Source of the DNA: Myxococcales bacterium
GTDB lineage: Bacteria > Myxococcota_A > Bradymonadia > UBA7976 > UBA1532
Direction of reading: 5' to 3'
Assembly: GCA_020633435.1 (NCBI GenBank)
Contig: JACKDP010000004.1
Coordinates: 62,001 to 126,000, forward strand
DNA length: 64,000 nucleotides
Notes under the pieces: generated by a model
What the model saw: the letters and a program-made list of their open reading frames with translations, nothing else
Told to the model about the DNA's origin: nothing
Database searches by the model: none
Shown here: one piece after another, positions 21,172 to 29,410 of the stretch
How the letters are laid out: each line of letters starts with the position of its first letter
Numbering within the stretch: the first letter of the stretch is position 1
Translations under genes and position numbers: made by a program

Positions 21172-23598
21172 TCAGAAGACGGCGTGCACCCCGAGGGTGG
21201 GCAGCACGTACTGCAGCCCGTCCGTCGAGCCATCCTCGCTCACCGACAGCACCTCGCGGCTGTAGGTCGCGTTGATGACATCCAGGTAGAAGTCCATCTG
21301 CCAGCTGTCATGGATCCAGGTGCGATCCACCCGCAGGTCGAGCTGGAAGAAGCCTGGCAGGCGCGCCTCGACGCCCTCTCGCTCGGGGCGGCCCGTGTGG
21401 TAGTGCACCCGCGCGCCGACGGTCCACAGGTCGGCGATCTGCCACGTCGTCACGAGGTTCAGCAGCAGCGTCTGGTCGATGCTCGAGGCCAGCCAGTCGC
21501 CCCCCTGGTCGCGGCGCTCGTGCCGCTGCAGGGTGACGGCCAGCCAGCCGAACCAGCGCCCCGCCCGGTGGCGGCGCAGCATCAGCTCGAAGCCCGCCCC
21601 GCGGCCCTGGGTGGCGAAGGTGGCGTCATCGATGGAGGTCGGCGGGTTCGCGGGGTCGTCCTCCTCCTCGTCCGTCTCCCGCAGGCTCAGCAGGTTCTCG
21701 AGCCAGACGCCGTACACGGTGGCGTCCAGCGACCAGTGCTCGGCGAAGCGGTGCTCCACGCCGACGGCGAGCTGCCACGCCTCCACCAGATCGGCGTCCA
21801 CCTCCAGCTCGCCCAGCCCGGGCACGGGCACGAAGAACCGCTGCGGCGCGTGGGAGAGGCCCGCCTGGCCCTTCAGCGTCGTGTCGGGGCCCAGGGCGTA
21901 GCGCGCGTTGACCCGCGGGTCGACGCCGTAGCGCACGGCGTCGCGCTGGATGGCGTCGGCGCGGAGGCCCGGGCTGACCTGCAGCTCTGGGGTGGCCTGC
22001 CAGTCGACGGCCCCGAAGGCCCCGAAGGCCACCCGCGTGCCTGACCCCAGGAAGGCCCGCACCACCTCGTCCTCGGCGGGCTCCGCCAGCCCGTCGTCGG
22101 AGCGCCGGACCTCCAGGTCGGCCCCCACCCGCAGGTCGAGCCCCTCCCCCAGCGGGTGCTGCCAGATGGCCTTCGGCCGCACCAGCAGCTCGTCCAGGCG
22201 GTTGCTGGTGTCCTCGGAGGTGGGGTCATCGTCCAGCTCCTCTACCAGCGATCCGTCGAGGCCCAGGTCCACGCCCAGGTCCAGCCGGTCGCGCGCCCCC
22301 ACCGGCAGCGTCACGCGGGCCGCGAGGCGGTGGAACCCCGTCTCGGTGCGGTTGGTGTCGTGCACGATCCGGGTGCGCCCGCGCCGATCCTCGATGATCT
22401 CCTCCTCCGTGACCTCCACCGTGTCGCGGGCCCCGAAGAGCACGAGCTGCAGGCGCGCGTCGTCGGGCAGGTCGTGGTCGACGCGGGCCTGGTAGTCCCA
22501 GAAGCTCACGTCGACGTCGGGGGCGAAGATGGAGAGCAGCAGCGCCGTGTAGCTGTAGCGGCCGCCCAGGGTCACCCGCGTGTCGTCGCCGACGGGGGCG
22601 CTCACGAGGGCGCCGCTCTGGAAGAGGTTGACGTCCAGATCCGCGATCCAGCCCTCCTTCTCGGGCTTCTTCGTGATGGCGTCGACCACCCCGCCGACGG
22701 ACCGGCCATACCGCAGCGGGGCCACGCCCGGGTAGAAGTCCACGCGCTCCACCAGCCGCGGGTGCACCACGCTCGTGCCCACCCCCACATGGAAGAGCAG
22801 CGGCACCGGGGCGCCATCGAGCTGGTAGAGGGCGTCGCCGGGGGGCGCGCCCCGGACGATGGGGAACGGCAGCAGCGACGCGACGGTGCCCACCCCCGGG
22901 AGCGACTGCAGCACCCGCAGCGGATCCCCCATCGTGCCGGCCACATGGGTCAGCTCGAAGGTGTCGAGCGTCGTCCGCTGCACGGCCTCTTCCTGCCGCT
23001 TGCCGACGACCACCAGGTCGGCCCCGACCCCGACGATGGGGGTCAGATCCCAGCGCACCGCCACCAGCTTCCCCTCCACCACCTCCACGGTGGCGCGGAA
23101 CGGCTGGACGCGCGCGTCCTCGATGACGGCCTCGTAGCGGCCCGGCGGCAGCTCCACCGCGAAGCGGCCGTCCCGGTCGGAAAACACTTCTACATCCGCA
23201 GGTTGCAGCCGCACGACGAGCCCGGGCAGCGGCCCGCGCACGCCCCGCCGCACCAGCCGGCCCTCCAGCCGCCCGGCCGCCGGGGGCGGGGGCGGCGGGG
23301 GCTCCGTGCGGAACTTCCAGGTCAGCTTGATCTCAGCGGGCGCCAGCACCCCGTCCACCGTGGCCGGCTTGAACTGCCACGCGTGCACGACGGCGCAGAG
23401 CGCCTGGAACCACGCGGGATCATCGGCCTCGATGAGATCCATCGCCGTCACGAGGCCGGCCTCGTCGACGTGCAGCAGCACCGTGGCCTCGCCGCTGTAG
23501 CGGCCGGCCGCGCGCAGCGCGTCGGGGTAGGCCGGCGGCTCGTGCACGACGAGGGTGGGCGGCGTCACCGCCAGCAGCGCGATGAGGAGCGTCAGCAT
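21172..23598 (-). CDS. TonB-dependent receptor fused to a TonB C-terminal domain
   Basis: An 808-residue outer-membrane protein. After a signal peptide, residues ~20-95 match a TonB C-terminal domain (YPDALRAAGRYSGEATVLLH ... VVHAWQFKPA ... IKLTWKF). A Pro-rich linker leads to a carboxypeptidase-regulatory-like beta domain (~108-190). The plug (~195-340) contains VVGKRQEEAVQRTTLDT, LPGVGTV, IVRGAPPGDALYQLDGAPVP and the long barrel runs to the C-terminus, which ends in Phe. Substrate unknown. In place of a partner TonB in the inner membrane, a TonB-like domain is carried on the receptor itself. It is convergent with gyrA. Confidence 0.85.
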   Translation of the reverse strand: MLTLLIALLAVTPPTLVVHEPPAYPDALRAAGRYSGEATVLLHVDEAGLVTAMDLIEADDPAWFQALCAVVHAWQFKPATVDGVLAPAEIKLTWKFRTEPPPPPPPAAGRLEGRLVRRGVRGPLPGLVVRLQPADVEVFSDRDGRFAVELPPGRYEAVIEDARVQPFRATVEVVEGKLVAVRWDLTPIVGVGADLVVVGKRQEEAVQRTTLDTFELTHVAGTMGDPLRVLQSLPGVGTVASLLPFPIVRGAPPGDALYQLDGAPVPLLFHVGVGTSVVHPRLVERVDFYPGVAPLRYGRSVGGVVDAITKKPEKEGWIADLDVNLFQSGALVSAPVGDDTRVTLGGRYSYTALLLSIFAPDVDVSFWDYQARVDHDLPDDARLQLVLFGARDTVEVTEEEIIEDRRGRTRIVHDTNRTETGFHRLAARVTLPVGARDRLDLGVDLGLDGSLVEELDDDPTSEDTSNRLDELLVRPKAIWQHPLGEGLDLRVGADLEVRRSDDGLAEPAEDEVVRAFLGSGTRVAFGAFGAVDWQATPELQVSPGLRADAIQRDAVRYGVDPRVNARYALGPDTTLKGQAGLSHAPQRFFVPVPGLGELEVDADLVEAWQLAVGVEHRFAEHWSLDATVYGVWLENLLSLRETDEEEDDPANPPTSIDDATFATQGRGAGFELMLRRHRAGRWFGWLAVTLQRHERRDQGGDWLASSIDQTLLLNLVTTWQIADLWTVGARVHYHTGRPEREGVEARLPGFFQLDLRVDRTWIHDSWQMDFYLDVINATYSREVLSVSEDGSTDGLQYVLPTLGVHAVF

Positions 23599-23666
23599 CG
23601 GCAGCAGTGTGTCCCGGACCCGGCCGGACCGCTATCGTCCTCTGTCGCCGACTCACGGAGCACCCC

Positions 23667-24251
23667 ATGCGCGCACGCACCCTCTTGCTGAGCGGGCTCA
23701 TCGCCACGCCCGCCCTCGCCACGCCGACCGACGCCCCGCCGGCCCGGGGCCGCTGGTCCGTCGGCCTCGCCCTGCGCCCCGAGCTGGCCGCCGGCGGCGC
23801 CGGCGTGGGCACCCAGACGTCCTTCCGCTTCCGGTTCACCCCCGCCTGGAGCTTCGACATGGTGGGGCGCAGCCTCTACTCCACCGGCTTCGAGGGCGAG
23901 GACGACGAGCTGTACCTGGCCCTGGGCGCCGGCGTGGGCTTCGAGGGCGGCGCGGCCCTCGACGCCTGGTCGCCGCGCGCCGCCCTGCGCTTCACCCATG
24001 TGCACCACGCCCCCCTGGAGAGCTGGGGCGACACCCCGTTCTCCAACGTCGCGGGGGACTCGAGCGGCGGCGTGCGCCACCGGTCGGGCGCCGAGGCGGC
24101 CGTCGGGCTGGTGGCGCCGTCGATCACCGATCTCTGGGGCCAGGCGCTGCGCTGGGAGCTGGAGCTGTCGGGCGGGGTGCTGCCGTCGTCCAGCCACTTC
24201 GCGTGGACGACGGCGCTCGTGGTGGGGCTCTCCCTGGACAGCGTCCAGTAG
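23667..24251 (+). CDS. Small exported protein, probable outer-membrane beta barrel
   Basis: A 194-residue protein from the ATG at 23667 (cggag upstream). A signal peptide (LLLSGLIATPALATP) is followed by alternating polar/hydrophobic segments typical of membrane beta strands: RWSVGLALRPEL, TSFRFRFTPAWSFDMVGR, ELYLALGAGVGFEGGA, PRAALRFTHV, LRWELELSGGVLP and a C-terminal TTALVVGLSLDSVQ. No named family is recognised. It is divergent from the TonB-fused receptor, with a shared 68-base control region, so joint regulation is possible. Confidence 0.6.
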   Translation: MRARTLLLSGLIATPALATPTDAPPARGRWSVGLALRPELAAGGAGVGTQTSFRFRFTPAWSFDMVGRSLYSTGFEGEDDELYLALGAGVGFEGGAALDAWSPRAALRFTHVHHAPLESWGDTPFSNVAGDSSGGVRHRSGAEAAVGLVAPSITDLWGQALRWELELSGGVLPSSSHFAWTTALVVGLSLDSVQ

Positions 24252-24271
24252 GCGGGGCCCCACGGCCGGAC

Positions 24272-25765
24272 CTACCGGCGGCGCCGGCGCAGGAGCCCGG
24301 CCACCACGAACATGCCGAGCCAGAGGGGGTTGCTCTCGCCGCCGGGGGCCGCGGCGCAGCCATCGCTCGGGCTGACGGCGCGCTCCAGGTTCGGGGGCAG
24401 CTCGTCGCCCGCGTCGCTCTCGGGATCGGGCTCGGGGGCCACGCCGGCGTCGGGGGTGGGCTCGGGCTCCTCGCCGGCGTCGGGGGTGGGCTCGGGCTCC
24501 ACGCTCATGTCGGGCTCGGGCTCGGGGGGCATGGCGATGCGCGGGCCGCCGCATTGGAAGTCGGGCGGGCAGATGCCGACGCGATCGGCCCCGGAGTTCA
24601 GGCAGACCGAGATGTTGCGGCCGACCTGGTAGCAGGCGGTGGAGGCCGGGCAGTCGTCCTGGCTGTTGCACTGGATGGTGCAGACGCCGCCGTCACCGGT
24701 GTCGGCGCAGAAGCCCCCGGGATCACACTGGTTGTCGTTGTCGCAGCCGTTGCAGACGGCGCAGTTGCCGCCGCGGTCGCGGTCATCCACGTCGTCGCAG
24801 ACGTCGCCCAGGCCGTCGCGATCCAGATCCGCCTGGTTGGCGTTGGGGATGTCGGGGCAGTTGTCATACGGGTCGCGGCGGCCGTCGCCGTCGGTGTCGG
24901 GGGGCGGCGGGCCGACGTCGCCAGTCACCCAGCCGGGCAGGTCGTAGCGGCCCACGTCGGCGGCCAGCACGGCCATCTCCTTGAGCCAGTCGGCCCAGCC
25001 GGCCACGGCCGAGTAGGTGGGGTAGACGCAGCCCTCGCCGCCGCGGGACAGGGCGCCCATCACGCGGCCCTCGGCGTCCAGGGGCGGCCCGCCCGAGTCG
25101 CCCTCGCAGGTGCCGTCGGCGGCCACCAGCTCGCGGGAGGTCGCGCCGAAGCGCCCGCAGTTGGAGCCGGCGCACAGGATCTCGCGGTTCTCCAGCATCC
25201 GGCGGGTGCCCGACTGGGAGCCGCGCTCGTCGGTGCCGTAGCCCACCGCGGTGAAGCGCTCGCCGCGCAGGGGGAAGTCGTCCAGGCGCGGGGTGAGGGG
25301 CGTGGCGGTGCCCTCGGGGATGCTGCTGCGCAGGATGAGGACGGCGATGTCGAAGCCGCAGACGTCGGAGTTGGGCTGGGGGACGTGGATCTCGCGGACG
25401 CCGATGAGGCCGCGGCCGTTGAAGGGGATCTGGGTGTTGGTGGTGACGAAGACGTTGTTGGGCGAGACGACGTTCCCGAAGGCCGTCCGGCCGCAGAAGA
25501 TGGGGCCCGCCGGCACCGAGGCGACGCAGTGGTGGGCCGTGAGGACCATGTTCGGGGCGATCAGGGAGCCGGTGCAGGCCCCGATGCCGCCGCCCATCTG
25601 CGTCACGATGCCGAGGACGTTGGTGTGCTCCTCGTCCACCACGCCGGCGCTCATGATGGGATCGAGCCGGTTGGCGAGCTGCACGCCCCCCTGTCCCTCG
25701 TCGGGCGGGGGGCTGCAGGCGGCGAGCAAGGCGAGCGTCAGGATGCTAACGGTCTTTCGGTTCAT
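24272..25765 (-). CDS. Trypsin-like serine protease lipoprotein with thrombospondin-type repeats and MYXO-CTERM-like tail
   Basis: A 497-residue protein. Lipobox LALLAAC follows the start. The S1 protease domain (~30-260) has the catalytic triad: His in VLTAHHC, Asp in GFDIAVLIL, Ser in CEGDSGGPP. Next comes a calcium-binding thrombospondin type 3-like segment (DTDGDGRRDPYDNCPD ... DLDRDGLGDVCDD) and Cys-rich units. A Pro/Glu linker with tandem EPEPTPDAG units leads to DGCAAAPGGES, a hydrophobic stretch and LLRRRRR, a MYXO-CTERM-like sorting signal. It is thus both a lipoprotein candidate and C-terminally sorted. Substrate unknown. Start chosen at 25765 because the lipobox signal begins there. 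Confidence 0.87.
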   Translation of the reverse strand: MNRKTVSILTLALLAACSPPPDEGQGGVQLANRLDPIMSAGVVDEEHTNVLGIVTQMGGGIGACTGSLIAPNMVLTAHHCVASVPAGPIFCGRTAFGNVVSPNNVFVTTNTQIPFNGRGLIGVREIHVPQPNSDVCGFDIAVLILRSSIPEGTATPLTPRLDDFPLRGERFTAVGYGTDERGSQSGTRRMLENREILCAGSNCGRFGATSRELVAADGTCEGDSGGPPLDAEGRVMGALSRGGEGCVYPTYSAVAGWADWLKEMAVLAADVGRYDLPGWVTGDVGPPPPDTDGDGRRDPYDNCPDIPNANQADLDRDGLGDVCDDVDDRDRGGNCAVCNGCDNDNQCDPGGFCADTGDGGVCTIQCNSQDDCPASTACYQVGRNISVCLNSGADRVGICPPDFQCGGPRIAMPPEPEPDMSVEPEPTPDAGEEPEPTPDAGVAPEPDPESDAGDELPPNLERAVSPSDGCAAAPGGESNPLWLGMFVVAGLLRRRRR

Positions 25766-25961
25766 CTGGGCTCCACGTCCGCGACGGCTTGAAACGTTTG
25801 CAGCAGGGTCGGGGGGTTGTGGCCCACGACCGCGTTGGACGGGGAGGAGCCAAGGCAAGAAGCGAGCCGCGCGTCGACCCGCGGGTCAGTTCAGCGCGAA
25901 GTGCCTGGAAGATGACGGGAATTTCTGGCGTGCGCGGGCTGGCGCCCGGCCGCACCCGCTG

Positions 25962-27551
25962 TCAATCGCGGATGTCTTTGACCAGGTAGATGGGCACCGG
26001 GCGGGCCTTGCCCTTCATCGTGGCGGCGGGGCGCTGCTCCACCACGAGCCGGGGGCCGAGCAGCTTGATGATGGGCTCGCTGACCAGCACCTCGCCGGCG
26101 GCGGCGTGGCTGCACAGGCGGGCCGCGGTGTTCACCGTGTCGCCCATGACCGTGTACGAGAGCGTGCGGGTGGAGCCCATGTACCCCGCCACCAGGTCGC
26201 CGGAGTTGATGCCGACGCCCACGTTGATGGCGTCCGCCCCGTTGGCCACCCGGAAGCGGTTGAACCGGGCGAGGGCCTGCATCATGTCGAGGGCGGCGCG
26301 CAGGGCCCGCTCGGCGTGGTCCTTCTGGCCCACCGGCGCCCCCCAGACCGCCATGATCTCGTCGCCGACGAACTTGTCGAGGGTGCCCTCGTGCTGGAAC
26401 ACGATGTCCACCATGATCTCGAAGTACTCGTTGAGCATCGAGACCATGTCCTGGGCCACCAGCCGCTCGCTCATGGCCGTGAAGCCGCGGATGTCCGAGA
26501 AGAGGACGGTCGCCTCGCGCAGCTCCCCGCCCTTCTCCATGGCGATGGCGCCCCGCACCACCTGATCGACCAGGTTGGGCGACAGCAGCCGCGAGAGGTT
26601 GTTGCGCGCCACGGCCTCGTCCTCGGCGCGCTTGGCCAGACGGGCGACGCCGATCTTCTGGGCAGCCTGCTGGGCGAAGACCGTGAGGATCTGCAGGTCC
26701 TTCTCGGTGAAGATGCCCGTCGCGATGCGCGAGTCGAGGTGCATCATGCCCACCAGCTCGCCGCGGAAGAGCAGCGGCACGCACACGGTGCTGCGGATGC
26801 CCTGCAGGATGATGCTGTGGCTGCCGCCGAAGCGGCTGTCCATGGTGGCGTCGCTCGACAGCACCGCGTGGTGGTTGTCGATCACCTCGCTCAGGATGGT
26901 CTGGGAGATGTCGACGTGGGCGTCGGTGCCGTCCCGCGTCTTGGTGGCGCGGGGCTCGGGCTGGCCCTCCGGGTTCATCAGCAGGATGACGCCGCGGTCG
27001 GCGTGGGTGAACTCGAAGGCCTTGTCGAGGATGCGGTCGAGGAGCTGGTCGATCTCGAGGGCGTCGCCGACGGCCTGGTTCAGCTCGAAGGCGATGCGCA
27101 GCTTCTCGTAGTCGCGGCGCAGGTGGGCCTCGTCCTGCACGCGGTCCTCGGGCAGGAAGTCGCGCTGGGCGTCGGCCCGGGCCGGCATCATGGAGCGGAT
27201 GGCCGACTCGGTGAGGGTGCCGGGGTGGATGGTGACCCGGTCGAGCGCCGGCGTCGCCGGCCGCACGCGATCCTCGAAGATGAGCCGGCTTGAGCCCATC
27301 GTCACGGTGTCGCCGTCATGCAGCGGCGTGCGGCCCGTGATCTGGATCCCGTTGACATAGGTGCCGTTGCGGCTGCCCATGTCCTGCAGGAAGTAGCCCT
27401 TGTCCGACCCGGTGATGAGCGCGTGCTCCTTGCTCACCACGCGATCCAGGATCTGGATCGTCTGGTCGGGGTGCCGCCCGATGGTGTTGATGGCCCGCAG
27501 CGTGTGCTCGAACCGCTGCCCATCCGGGGTCACGACGATGAGGCGTCCCAT
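25962..27551 (-). CDS. FHA-GAF-adenylate cyclase
   Basis: A 529-residue signalling enzyme. The FHA domain (~1-100) has TIGRHPDQTIQI, VSKEHALI and DMGSRNGTYVNG, so it binds phosphothreonine. A GAF domain follows (~145-305). The class III cyclase domain (~335-520) has metal Asp in VLFSDIRGFTAMSE, KFVGDEIMAVWG (second Asp, and a Lys typical of adenylate rather than guanylate cyclases) and MGDTVNTAARLCSHA. It should make cAMP in response to a kinase signal through FHA and a ligand through GAF. The start (27551) has AGGAGG upstream. It lies 14 bases after the TPR lipoprotein gene, in one operon. Confidence 0.9.
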   Translation of the reverse strand: MGRLIVVTPDGQRFEHTLRAINTIGRHPDQTIQILDRVVSKEHALITGSDKGYFLQDMGSRNGTYVNGIQITGRTPLHDGDTVTMGSSRLIFEDRVRPATPALDRVTIHPGTLTESAIRSMMPARADAQRDFLPEDRVQDEAHLRRDYEKLRIAFELNQAVGDALEIDQLLDRILDKAFEFTHADRGVILLMNPEGQPEPRATKTRDGTDAHVDISQTILSEVIDNHHAVLSSDATMDSRFGGSHSIILQGIRSTVCVPLLFRGELVGMMHLDSRIATGIFTEKDLQILTVFAQQAAQKIGVARLAKRAEDEAVARNNLSRLLSPNLVDQVVRGAIAMEKGGELREATVLFSDIRGFTAMSERLVAQDMVSMLNEYFEIMVDIVFQHEGTLDKFVGDEIMAVWGAPVGQKDHAERALRAALDMMQALARFNRFRVANGADAINVGVGINSGDLVAGYMGSTRTLSYTVMGDTVNTAARLCSHAAAGEVLVSEPIIKLLGPRLVVEQRPAATMKGKARPVPIYLVKDIRD

Positions 27552-27565
27552 CCCGCGCCGCCCTC

Positions 27566-28627
27566 CTAGCGCCCTTCCCGCAGGCGGGCGATGCGCGCAC
27601 GAACATCCGCGCGCGCCGCCTCCGGCGTATGCTCCAAGAGCCCCTGCCAGGCCTCGATGGCCCCCGCGGTGTCCCGCCGCCGCTCGCGGACCGTGGCCAG
27701 GTTCTGCCAGGCCGCCGGCCGCTCGGGCATGAGGACCGTGGCCCGCCCGAGCACCTTCTCGGCCTCGTCCAGCCGGCCCAGGGTGGCCAGGGCCGTGCCC
27801 CACCGCAGGTGCAGCTCCGCGTCTTCCGTCCGCTTCGCCGCCGCAAGTGCATAGAAATCAACGGCTTCGCCCGTGCGACCCGCCCCCATGAGGGTGTCGC
27901 CGTGCTCCCGCAGCGCCGCCGGATCGCCGGTGGCCGCCGCCTGGGCCGAGGCCCGCAGCCGATCGGGCTCCGGCGCCAGCCGGGCCAGCAGGCGCTGCAC
28001 GCGGGCGTCCCCCGGGCGGGCCTTCGCCAGCCGCTCCACCAGGGGCACGGCCGCCGAGTTCTCGCCCAGCGCCAGGTGGGCGAGCGCCTGGCCGTAGGCG
28101 GCCTCCAGATCGTCCGGGCGCTGGCGGAGGACCTGCGCGAACGCCCCCACGGCGCCCCGCTGGTCCCCCGAGCGGGCGAGCACCTGGCCCTCCACGAGCA
28201 GGACCGCCGGATCCTCGGGGCCGCGCAGCTTCGCCCGCCGCACCGCGTTCATGGCGTCCTCGAGGCGCCCCTGGCCGGCCAGCCGCGCGGCCTCGGCCAG
28301 CAGGGCGTCCGTGGCGACGTCCGTCGCGGGCGGGGCGCGGTCCAGCAGGGCGAGCGAGGCGCGGGGATCGAGGCCGGGATCGTCGAAGCGTACGCCGTCG
28401 CGGGCGACCACCACCCCTGCGTCGGCGGCTTCGTCGGTGGCCGGGGCGGCGGCGCTGGCGATCGTCGCTGGCGCGGGCGGCGCCTCGGGCGGCCGGGCCT
28501 GCTGGAAGCGCGCGCGATCGGCCATGGGCGTGCCCACCCAGCCCCCGCCGGGCACATCCTGCCCGCGGTCCCGGCACCCGGCCGCGAGGAGCACGAGCCC
28601 CGCCAGGGATATGGACTGCGCACGCAT
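27566..28627 (-). CDS. TPR-repeat lipoprotein
   Basis: A 353-residue protein with signal peptide and lipobox GLVLLAAGC. An Ala/Pro linker leads to a run of tetratricopeptide repeats from about residue 105: LLAEAARLAGQGRLEDAMNA, VLLVEGQVLARSGDQRGAVG, LEAAYGQALAHLALGENSA, ELHLRWGTALATLGRLDEA and AAWQNLATVRERRRDTAGA. TPR lipoproteins act as scaffolds in the periplasm or at the outer membrane. It precedes and probably shares a transcript with the FHA-GAF cyclase gene, though they lie on opposite sides of the inner membrane. Confidence 0.82.
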   Translation of the reverse strand: MRAQSISLAGLVLLAAGCRDRGQDVPGGGWVGTPMADRARFQQARPPEAPPAPATIASAAAPATDEAADAGVVVARDGVRFDDPGLDPRASLALLDRAPPATDVATDALLAEAARLAGQGRLEDAMNAVRRAKLRGPEDPAVLLVEGQVLARSGDQRGAVGAFAQVLRQRPDDLEAAYGQALAHLALGENSAAVPLVERLAKARPGDARVQRLLARLAPEPDRLRASAQAAATGDPAALREHGDTLMGAGRTGEAVDFYALAAAKRTEDAELHLRWGTALATLGRLDEAEKVLGRATVLMPERPAAWQNLATVRERRRDTAGAIEAWQGLLEHTPEAARADVRARIARLREGR

Positions 28628-28705
28628 GGGCCAACGATTACCACGGCCCGCCTGCCCAGGCCACGATCACGGCGCAGGCCCCGCCGATCGCGCGGCTGCG
28701 AGCGC

Positions 28706-29410
28706 TCAGCCCGGGCCCACCACGGCCTCGAGCGGGAAGTGATCGCTCGCCGTCGCCCCCCGCACGACCCGCGCCGGCCCCGCCGGCGCCAGCCCGCCGC
28801 CGCACGCGATGTAGTCGATGCGGACCTGGGGCGCGCGGACGGAGAAGGTGACGGGCTCCCCCTCCCCGGCCGCGTCGAAGCAGTCCACCAGCCCGGCCTC
28901 CGCCGCCGCCAGCGTGGGCGAGCCCGGCACGTCGTTGAGGTCGCCCAGCAGCACCACCGGCCCCGCCTCGACGGCGACGGCGCCGCCCAGCACCTCGGCC
29001 TGGGCCAGCCGCTCGGCCGGCTTCACGCTCAGGTGCGTCACGAGGGCCACGAAAGGCACCGGCGCCAGCACCCGGGCCCGCAGGATGACGCGCTGCTCGT
29101 CCTCGGCCCGCGGCAGGTTCGTCGTCTGCACGCCGTCGAGGGGCCAGCGCGAGAGCAGCGCCACCCCGAACCGGCCGCCGTTGCCGTCGAGCAGGGCCCC
29201 GGCGAAGGCGTGGTAGTCCAGCCCGACGGCGGCGGCCAGCGTGGCCGGCTGATCGACGCGCTCCCCCATCTGCCAGCGCACCCCGACCTCCTGCAGGGCG
29301 ATGAGATCCGGCGCCCCATGGGCCCGCACCGCCGCCGCCAGGGCGTCCAGGCTCGACTCGACGCCGACGCGGATGTTGTAGGTCCAGAGCGTGGCGGTCC
29401 ACGTCGTCAT
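28706..29410 (-). CDS. Endonuclease/exonuclease/phosphatase family protein
   Basis: A 234-residue protein of the EEP (DNase I-like) superfamily. Motifs in order: TYNIRVG near the start, LIALQEVG with the metal Glu, VALVTHLSVK with the His, VVLLGDLNDVPGSPTL with Asp and Asn, RIDYIAC and the C-terminal ASDHFPLEAVV with the final Asp-His pair. The short length and absence of a signal peptide suggest a cytoplasmic phosphodiesterase; nuclease and lipid or nucleotide phosphatase activities are both possible. Its start overlaps the stop of the sensor kinase gene in an ATGA arrangement. Confidence 0.85.
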   Translation of the reverse strand: MTTWTATLWTYNIRVGVESSLDALAAAVRAHGAPDLIALQEVGVRWQMGERVDQPATLAAAVGLDYHAFAGALLDGNGGRFGVALLSRWPLDGVQTTNLPRAEDEQRVILRARVLAPVPFVALVTHLSVKPAERLAQAEVLGGAVAVEAGPVVLLGDLNDVPGSPTLAAAEAGLVDCFDAAGEGEPVTFSVRAPQVRIDYIACGGGLAPAGPARVVRGATASDHFPLEAVVGPG

